Source: Ochotona curzoniae (lineage: Eukaryota > Chordata > Mammalia > Lagomorpha > Ochotonidae). Taken from it: 64,000 bases of DNA. How positions within the stretch are numbered: the stretch's first letter is position 1; each line of letters opens with the position of its first letter. The stretch spans positions 41,783,001-41,847,000 of the forward strand of contig NW_024465885.1 in NCBI RefSeq assembly GCF_017591425.1, written 5' to 3'. The position numbers and the translations under genes are program-made. Of the stretch, positions 56,525-64,000 are shown one piece after another. The notes below the pieces were generated by a model. The model had not been told where the DNA came from, ran no database searches, and was given only the letters and a program-made list of their open reading frames with translations.

Positions 56525-59490
56525 AGCACTGGGCAGGGATATACCCCCCCAACCCCACAGCCAGGGGAACTACAGATTGCCCAGGGAAGGGGATCTGGGG
56601 ACACACTGAGTGGGAGTGGCTGGGGGCATGTTTGACTGGAGAGAAATGACTTCTGGAGTTTTCCACAAACCACACACTGCATTCACAAGGAAGGGAGCTG
56701 AGACAGAGTGGTTTAGAAGAGGGAATCATAGGGCATGTCTGGGTCAGGCCAAAGCACCTGCACACATGGGAGACCTGGACCAGGCTAAATGACATCACTT
56801 GCCACATGCAGCCACATGCAATAGAGGGGCTTGGGGGCATATGTAGCTGGGCTAGGCTGCATTACATGCCCATGAATGTTGGAGCCATGTCAGACTGGGC
56901 CGCCACACCACCAGAACACAAAACAAATCTGGGGGCAGATTCTATAGGAGAATTGTGTGATTGATTTTGTGGGGCTGCAGAACCAGCCTGCTTATGCAGA
57001 GAAATGGGGTTGGTGACAGACCACAGAAATTACTGCCTAAGAACCTGCCTGACACAGGAGATGGGGTTGGAAGGAGGTCAGGTGGGGCCAGACTGCAGCA
57101 CCCACTGGCATATGCGAAGGCCAGGCCAGGCGACACAGCAGTACTCATCACCATTTGTGCGGTCCGGGATGGGGGACAAGCCAGGCAACACCCACCGGCA
57201 CGCATGAGATGCAGGACAGGGTGTGGACCACCCCTGGCTGGGCTAGGCTGCCACACCCAACAGTGAGAGTTAAGACTGAGGGTGGACCATGCCAAGCTGA
57301 GTGGAAGCTCCTGCCAGCATACACACAATCTGGTACTGGCAATGGGTGCAGAAACTCTGGGGACTCCTTTGCTGGACTACAGCTCCTGCTGGCAAGTGCA
57401 GAGCCAGGGCTGTGGGTGGACCAAGCTGGGCACCTACATGCACCCACCAGCGTGCATGTGGGTTGAATCTAAGAATGGGCCAGACTGGACAAATCTCCAG
57501 TACTCACTAACGCCACAGTACCCACGAGTGAGTGTCATAACTGGGGGTTGGCCATGTTAGTCTGGGTATCAGCACCTGCCAGAACATCTGAGATCTGCTG
57601 ATGGGAGTAGACTTCGTAGGGAGATTGGGAGCATTCCACTGATAAGCTGCCGCTCCCACTGGTAAATGCAAGAACCAGGGCTGGGAGAGGCCAAAACAAG
57701 CTGGGCTGCAGCACCCTTTGGCATATGTGTGAGCCAGCTGTTGAGGCAGGCCAATCATGGTCAGTCCACAGCACACATTGGCATGAGAAATAGACAGGAT
57801 TAGACCACAACACCTGCCAATTCACATGAGAGCTGGGCCTGGGAGTAGGCCTGGCTGGACTATGCTTCTGCACCCATTGGTGAGAGCTGGACTGGGTACA
57901 GACTGGGCTTAGCCAGGCCATAGCATCTGCTGGCAAATGCTAAGACTGGGGCCAGGCCATCTCAGGCTGAGCTGCAGTACCCACTGGAACATGCAAGATC
58001 AGGACTGGGAGGGAGCCTAGCAGGGAAACCTCTGGGACTCACCAGTTAGACAGCTGCTTCCAAGTAAGCATGAGAGTTGGGAGTGGAAGAAGGTCAGCCC
58101 AGACAGGGCTGTAGCATCCATCAGCCAGCATTTGGCTGTGTCTGGAAGCAGGTGAAGCTAGGCTAGGCTGCTGGACCTACTGATGTAAAAGGGAGCCAAA
58201 GTGGGTGTGGGTTAGCCAGGTTAGGCAAATTCAGAAAATGGGTATTAGTCACATCAGGCTGGGCTGAAGTACCCCCTGGCAGCCACAAGGTCCCAGAACT
58301 GGGAGCATGTCTGGCAAGAGGGCATTCCCCTACTAGGCTGTACCTACCACTGGTAAGCACAAGAACCAGGGCTGAGGGTGGGCCAGGCTGGACAAGGCTG
58401 TGGTACCTGATGGCATACTTGATATCCAGGTCTGGGACATGTGAGGATGAGCTAAGCTGCAGCAAGTGTGGATGTAAGCATGCATGGGGACTAGGGGTAG
58501 GGATGGGTTAGGATGAGCTGGGCCACAGCATCCATGAGTGCACAAATGCTGGAAGAGATGTGGGCTTAGCTGGACTAGCCACAGCAGAGGCTGACACAAG
58601 CAAAAATCAGGGCTGGTAGAGGTTACTGGGGGTCACCCAGACTAGGCTATAGCACCCTCTGGTACGTGTAAGGACTGGGTTTGCAGCTGGCTGGCTGGGT
58701 TGGCTGCAGCACCCATTGGTTGGCATGAGATATGGAGCTGGTGTGGAACTGACCAGAAAGCTGCATCCCCCAACCTGTGCACTGGCTGGTGCAGCTGACA
58801 GACTAAACCTGACTCTACATTGGCTAGAACACACAGGAGTCAAGTCTGAGGTCACCCCAGGCAAGGTTTCTTGCGGACACCCCAATTAGACCACTGGACT
58901 TGGACCACGGGGACAGGGAAAACCACAGGATGTGTGGTCTGACTTTGGAGTGTGGTTATCAGAAGTGGGCCTCCTCAGTTGCTGATACCTGTGCATGGGA
59001 CAGCATGCCCAGATGCACATGTGGAACATGACAGCCAGCTCGTCTAGGCCAGCAGGTGATACTGACAGCCTCATCAGAGCTTGAAAAGCAAATCAAGTTG
59101 GATAACTCCTGGCCAAGCTTTGCAACACGATCCTAAGATGGACTCTGTCAACCAATAGAAGTTGGAGAGATTTTATCAACCCTGGAGCAACGAAACCAAC
59201 AATTTCTCAGGAAACTGTTAAAATCATTTCCAGTAACACCTCCAGAATCCTCTTCTCCATATGGATGTCTCTAGGTATCATCAAATGACTGCCCCCTACC
59301 CCTAAGTGCTGATATGGTTTGAGAGTAAGGAATGGGTCCCTCCCCCTCCTCCCCTTCAGACAGAAGAGAGAAAAAAGTCTCACCCACCTGCCTCCATACT
59401 TGACCTTTCCCACCCTAATCAGAGGCCCACATGGGTGTGGATCCTTCTCAATTATGTAAGCGATATTTTAAAAATTAAAACAAAAATGAA
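56525..59490 (+). mobile_element. VNTR retroposon, copy D, about 3 kb
   Basis: The 5' part (56525-56800) is followed by about 2 kb of imperfect GC-rich repeats (about 56800-58850). The recurring core is CTGCAGCACCCACTGGCATA. Three good cores start at 57093, 57706 and 57972; their spacing is compatible with multiples of about 88 bp. The unique 3' part (58850-59440) is similar to copy A (GGACTCTGTCAACCAATAGA here, GGACTGTGTCAATCAATGAA there). It ends in ATTTTAAAAATTAAAAC, A-rich. No target duplication could be identified. Frames of 90-133 residues on both strands arise from the repeat and are not genes. Confidence 0.7.
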
Positions 59491-59671
59491 AACGGATAAA
59501 ACTGTGTCATATGTATTCTGTTCAATGAGTCTTAGAAGTACAGTGGATTTCAGAAAGTCACTGCTCAAGAAGGTCAAAATATATAACATGTATTATATAT
59601 ATATATAATGTACAAAGAAGTATGCTTCGATTCTCAAGAAAATTCAATGATATGTGGTAGTTCTATTTTTT

Positions 59672-60027
59672 AAGATGCGAGGTAAGGGCCCAGCACTGCG
59701 TGATAGCATAGAGGTTAAAGTCGTCTCCTTGCATGTGCCCAGGATCCCAAATGGGCACCAGTTCTAATCCCAGAGGCCCCGCTTTCCACCCAGCTCTCTG
59801 CTTGTGACCTGGGAAAGCAGTTGAGGACGGCCCAAAGCCTTGGGACTCTGCACCCATGTGGGAGACCCAGAAGAGTTCCTGGCTCTTGGCTTCGGATTGG
59901 CTCAGTTCCAGCCATTGCGGCCGCTTGGGGACGGAAAATCTTCCTCTCTGTCTCTCCTCCTCTCTGTATATCTGACTTTCCAATAAAAAATAAATAAATC
60001 TTTAAAAAAAGAAAAGATGCGAGGTAA
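59672..60027 (+). repeat. C-repeat SINE with perfect 14-bp target duplication
   Basis: AAGATGCGAGGTAA flanks the element at 59672-59685 and 60014-60027. The body (59686-60013) is full length and well preserved: GGGCCCAGCACTGCGTGATA head, CCCAGGATCCCAAATGGGCA, GACCTGGGAAAGCAGTTGAG, CTCTCCTCCTCTCTGTATAT, and an AAATAAATAAATCTTTAAAA tail. It is probably one of the youngest SINEs here and supports the subfamily used for the species guess. Confidence 0.95.
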
Positions 60028-60929
60028 ATAATGCTGTACTAGGAAGTGGACTGATCACAATGCACTTTGGGAATATTTTCTTGGTATCCTGAAATTCATG
60101 CTAGTAAGATAATCAATACCTTAAAGCTAAATAGAGCCTGAGTTATAATATTAGGAGTCACAAAAGAGATAATGATTTCCTTGAAAATACTTAAGGAATG
60201 TTGAAAAACACCTAACCTCTGGTGACAATTAGAAACTTGTTGCGTCCTATGCTATGGCAAAGTATGGAAGGTGATGTTATTAACTTAACCCGATACATTC
60301 ATCTAAGATGGGGGACTCGCATGCCCTCAATTGTGCTCTTCAATTTTTACATTCTGTAACTCTAAGTGTCTAATATAACGGCAACCTTATTTGACATACC
60401 AAACACAAAAGAACTCTGCAATCTCACTACGTCTACTCGACAGAATTTACTCCTTTCAAGTTGTAGGAGATTCAGATTCCTAGTCAATTTGCCTAAGGCT
60501 TATTGTTCCTCTCTGTAAGGTAGCATATTCAAATTTTTTCTAACTGCCCCAATTTCTATCACTTTGCTCACACGCAATCATCAATAGTCAAACTCTGCAA
60601 TATCTCATTTTATCAAGTAGGGAACTGATAGTGCTCCATGCCAGTGTATTTTAAAATTAAGAGTTCTAAAAACACCCCAATGGTTCTAGCCATCTTATAT
60701 TTGCCTCCACTATTTACTCATGTGCTATATTTAAAGTATGTGAAACTGGAACAGATTTGGCACCACACAATAGAAATGAAGAAAACTCAGCTCCAATACA
60801 TGCTGCTTGTGGAAATGGACAGATCTGAAGCAGAGCACATCAGCTGAATGTGAGCCCCAAGTTAATCCCAAAATGTTATTAAAGACACCTGTGTTTTTAA
60901 TCCCATCCCATTTGGAAAAATAAATTTCT
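60028..60929. other. No recognised feature
   Basis: AT-rich and unassigned. No coding signal. Confidence 0.45.
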
Positions 60930-60934
60930 TTTTT

Positions 60935-61232
60935 TTTTTTAAGATTTCTTTACTATTATTAAAAAAATAGAATTGCAGATAGGAGAGACTGAGAAAGAAA
61001 CAACCCTCTGGCCCATAACCCAAATGGCCATAAAGGTCAGGGCTGGGCTGATCTAAAGCCAGAAGCCAGGAGTTCCTCATGGGTCTCGAATGTGGATGCA
61101 GGTGCCCAAAGATTTAAGCCATCCCAGACCAGTTGGATCAGAAATGGAGCATCCAGGACACAAACCATTGCCCACATGAGATGCTGGAGCCACAGGCAGG
61201 AGATTAGCTTGCTATGCCACTGAACTGACTCC
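60935..61232 (-). repeat. C-repeat SINE
   Basis: TTTTTTAAGATTTCTTTACT tail complement, GAGAGACTGAGAAAGAAAC, GAAGCCAGGAGTTCCTCATG and the head complement TTGCTATGCCACTGAACTGA. Confidence 0.8.
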
Positions 61233-62099
61233 CTTATGAGTTCCTTTTCATCTTTCTCTATTCTGTAGTGTTTTCCTCATGTTGTACTTCTGTGCATTAG
61301 CAAGCCTCTACAAACATATGTGTCATTAAGACGCTAATGTCAGCTAAATACTTACTAATGAAAAGATGCAGATGAAATGAAAACGTTCCTAAACAAACAC
61401 AAACTATCAAAATTGAACCAATAAGCAAATAGCTGTATGATTACAAAACTAAAGCATATGGAAATTTAGTTAGAAATCAAAACTATTCCCATAAAAAAAA
61501 ATCCCAGACTCAAACAGAATTACCAACTCCAAACCATTAACTCCAAGATTTGTTCTGAAAGAGAAACAGATTTCTATTTTCATTTATAATTATATTTTTT
61601 GTTCTCTGTGTTGTACTACTAGTAACTAGGGCTATTTTCCTCTACTTTGTTTCAGACTCATCTAGAATTTGTTCTTGGATAAAATGTGTGTTATGCACTT
61701 AAAACCATAGTTATTTGTTTCAAAATGCCAAAGGTTATACAATACTACTTTTCAGGTAATCTATTTCCCCTTTCAGAAGTTTCATCTGTATCATTTATTA
61801 AATTCTATGTACTTATATCCATTTCTAGACTTACTATTCAAATGCAAAATAACCCATTATATTTTTATTGTATTTTGTTGTCTATCGAGCAGTGTGTAGC
61901 TTCATTTTATTATTTGTTTCTCAGACATTTTGTGACTATTCTTCTTCCTTACTTTTGTCATGATTTAATCTGTAAATTTGAACACAATCCCCCCAAAAAT
62001 GTGAATAATTTTTTTAGTTGGAAAAACTTCTAAAGTATATTGAATCTCTTTTTTCAGGATGCTTATATAATTTTTAGTACTAAAAGTTCTATCTGATGT
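61233..62099. other. No recognised feature
   Basis: AT-rich. The 115-residue frame at 61686-62033 is low-complexity hydrophobic and aromatic as expected from T-rich DNA. An old L1 origin is possible. Confidence 0.4.
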
Positions 62100-62408
62100 T
62101 TTTTAAAAACTGATTTGTTTATTTGAAAGGCAGAGTCAGAGAGAGAGAGAGAGAGAGAGATTGCATCCTCTGCTTCATTCACAATGCCCACAATAGCCAG
62201 AATGAGGCCAAGTCTAAGCCTGGAGCCAGGAGTTTCATCCAGGTCCCCACATGGATTCAGGGACCCCCAATTCCATCTCCCGCTGCTTTGTTGGGTGCAT
62301 TAACAGGAAACTGGATCAAAAATAGAACAACCAAAATCCAAACCAGTGCCCGCATAGGCTATCAGTGTCACAAGCACCACCTTAACCGCTTTGCCACAGC
62401 CCTGGCTC
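62100..62408 (-). repeat. C-repeat SINE, older subfamily
   Basis: TTTTTTAAAAACTGATTTGT tail complement, (GA)n at 62138-62160, AGCCAGGAGTTTCATCCAGG, and the head complement CCGCTTTGCCACAGCCCTGG. Confidence 0.85.
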
Positions 62409-64000
62409 CATTGCTGGAGTTTTTCAATCTCCTTATCACAGTGTATTTCTGTACCATCAGGCCCAGTCTCAATCATTCAGTTTCAGTTCTTTCTCTAGGT
62501 CTTAATCAATTTAAGCACAATTTATTTTCTTTTTACACACACGTTGTGGATAGATTGGCTCAGATTCTCATATTTTGGAATCCAAGGCTGATTTTGCACT
62601 TTGATATTCCTTGCAGCACTGATTTCAATAACATTATTTAGGGATTTTGGTTGGCAAGCAGTAGACTTTTTCCTGTGACACATCCTTCGTAACTCACATT
62701 TCTTTCAGCAGTTTCATGGATATCACTGGTGATTTGCATCTGATTTCTTTTCTTGAGAATCTCAAGCTGTAAATCAAACCAGAAAGCCATGGGAAACTGA
62801 AGCTTAAAGTCCGAGTGCTCACCATCACACTTAGCAAAAGAGGAGGGGAAAGGCAGCTGCTTCTCCCTATCCCAGTGAATTACCTCCTACTCTTCAGTTG
62901 TACGCCACTCTGCAAAGGTTTCAACATAGGGTAAACGTGTAAGCTCCAAGACGTCCCTCCTACCATACCTCATCCCCTTGCTCCTCACAGATGACCAAAT
63001 GCAAACCCGAGCATGCAGACAAGCAGTCAGCCACATCCACGCCTGTACTATCTCCTGTTTTTCAATTCTGGTTTAGTTTTTGACACCAGAAATTTTATTC
63101 TCTCTCTTTTCTCAGCGATGCCTGTAGAACAATGTGTACAGTATGTTAACCCACCTTTGAGGGTTGTAGGGTTATAGAGACCAAGGGCACTCACTTTGCC
63201 CTATTTCCTGAGCCAGAGGTTTATTCCTCCAGCTAGGAATTTCATTGCTGGTCACTATGGGAAGGTAGGCAGAGATTACCAAAATGAAAGCGAGGGAAAA
63301 TTATCAAGATTCTGGAAACTGTACAAAATTGTTAATGCCACAAGCCCCTAAATAGTAGCTTCTGACACCATTTTTCAGTACGATTCAAAAGCCAAATTGT
63401 TAGCTGCTCTTGTTTTCTAAGAAAAGGTCATGAAATCTTCCTATGGCCAAATCCCCCACTTTCTGCAAGTGAGGTCAGCTCTCTATTCCAAAAAGCTGTT
63501 CTGCAGCAGAAGTTTATTCTGTGAGTGCGAACAATGGACAGCCCTTTGGTTTACAATAGGTAATTACAACTCAGAGAACCTCTTGACAGCTAATCCCTGT
63601 ATTAAGAGAAAGTCGATTTTCAAACAAAGAAAAGTGACTTCAGGCACAATTTCAGAGTTCTCCCAGAAGAGAGCTGTGAGCAATACAAGAATGGAAAAGG
63701 TGCGGTGTGAAGGAATGGAAGACTCAATATCTAATAAGATCTATGCAATTTTTGCAGCATATTTTTATTTTTTAAAAAATTGAAATTTAAATTAAGCTGA
63801 TATCTTTTGTTTATATAAATTCGGAAGTTCTGCTCTGGATCAAGATGAGGACTTTTTGCTGGCCGATAGCCCCGGAATTCCTGGGGGAACTCCAGAGAAC
63901 ATACAGATCAATCCACATAGCAAAGAGACCTTATGGAAATCTCACAGAAAATTAGGAAACATGGCATGGATTCTACTTCTCGGCACTAAAATAAATTAGC
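62409..64000. other. No recognised feature
   Basis: The 117-residue frame at 63430-63783 has no recognisable features. No repeat family is named up to the window end. Confidence 0.4.

Noticed and set aside
56942..57936. Several 90-133-residue Pro/Cys/Ser-rich frames on both strands, superficially like KRTAP or mucin proteins
   Set aside because: They lie in the GC-rich VNTR of retroposon copy D and occur in overlapping frames on both strands, so the composition comes from the repeat unit.
56800..58850. CRISPR array considered because of regularly spaced repeats
   Set aside because: The repeats are imperfect, 80-90 bp long and without unique spacers, and the genome is mammalian.
62123..62641. 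172-residue open frame, the second longest in the window
   Set aside because: Its first half is the complement of a C-repeat SINE (62100-62408), including the GA run encoding RERERE. The rest runs into unassigned sequence.

Overview
This is a stretch of mammalian chromosome, most likely from a lagomorph, and I lean towards a pika (Ochotona) over a rabbit. The main evidence is about two dozen copies of the lagomorph tRNA-derived C-repeat (CSINE) family. They have the usual internal phrases (GATCCCATATGG, CCATCCAGCTCCCTG, GGGAAAGCAG, GGGACCCTGCACC) and A/T-rich AATAAA tails. The better preserved copies end in a GAAGATCTT plus CTCTCCTCCTCTCTG form that I associate, from memory, with pika. Old MaLR-type LTRs and L1M/HAL1 remains are also typical of placental mammals.

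Only one gene is supported: an intronless keratin-associated protein gene on the minus strand, CDS 16008-16508, 166 residues, identified as KRTAP11-1. It has a strong TATA box about 80 bp upstream of its ATG and a poly(A) signal about 345 bp downstream of its stop. In human this gene lies at 21q22.1 at the sparse edge of the KRTAP cluster, towards TIAM1. That fits the lack of any other gene in this window. I read all remaining open frames as chance frames or pieces of repeats.

Layout. 1-5.3 kb: SINEs and a heavily rearranged L1 (5' UTR, broken ORF1, start of ORF2, an antisense piece, 3' end), interrupted by a solo LTR of an endogenous retrovirus at 4252-4662. 5.3-15.6 kb: mostly sequence I do not recognise, with L1 and SINE fragments. 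15.6-16.7 kb: KRTAP11-1. 17-25.8 kb: mostly unassigned. 25.8-29.7 kb: an old HAL1/L1M element with two tandem SINEs inside it, then a permuted L1. 33.7-43.8 kb: SINEs, an old MaLR LTR, a 5'-inverted L1, and two copies (A and B) of a VNTR-bearing retroposon. 45-60 kb: SINEs, an old LTR, a tailless tRNA-Leu retropseudogene at 51978-52011 with a 15-bp target duplication, a U6 snRNA/VNTR-retroposon chimera at about 53483-54911 (copy C), and a 3-kb copy of the VNTR retroposon (copy D). 60-64 kb: SINEs and unassigned sequence.

The most interesting signal is the four-copy VNTR retroposon. It has a GC-rich array of about 86-bp units, a unique 3' part and an A-rich end, and copy A has a 14-bp target duplication at an L1-endonuclease-like site. 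Its architecture resembles the hominoid SVA/LAVA composite elements. I cannot tell without a database search whether it is already catalogued.
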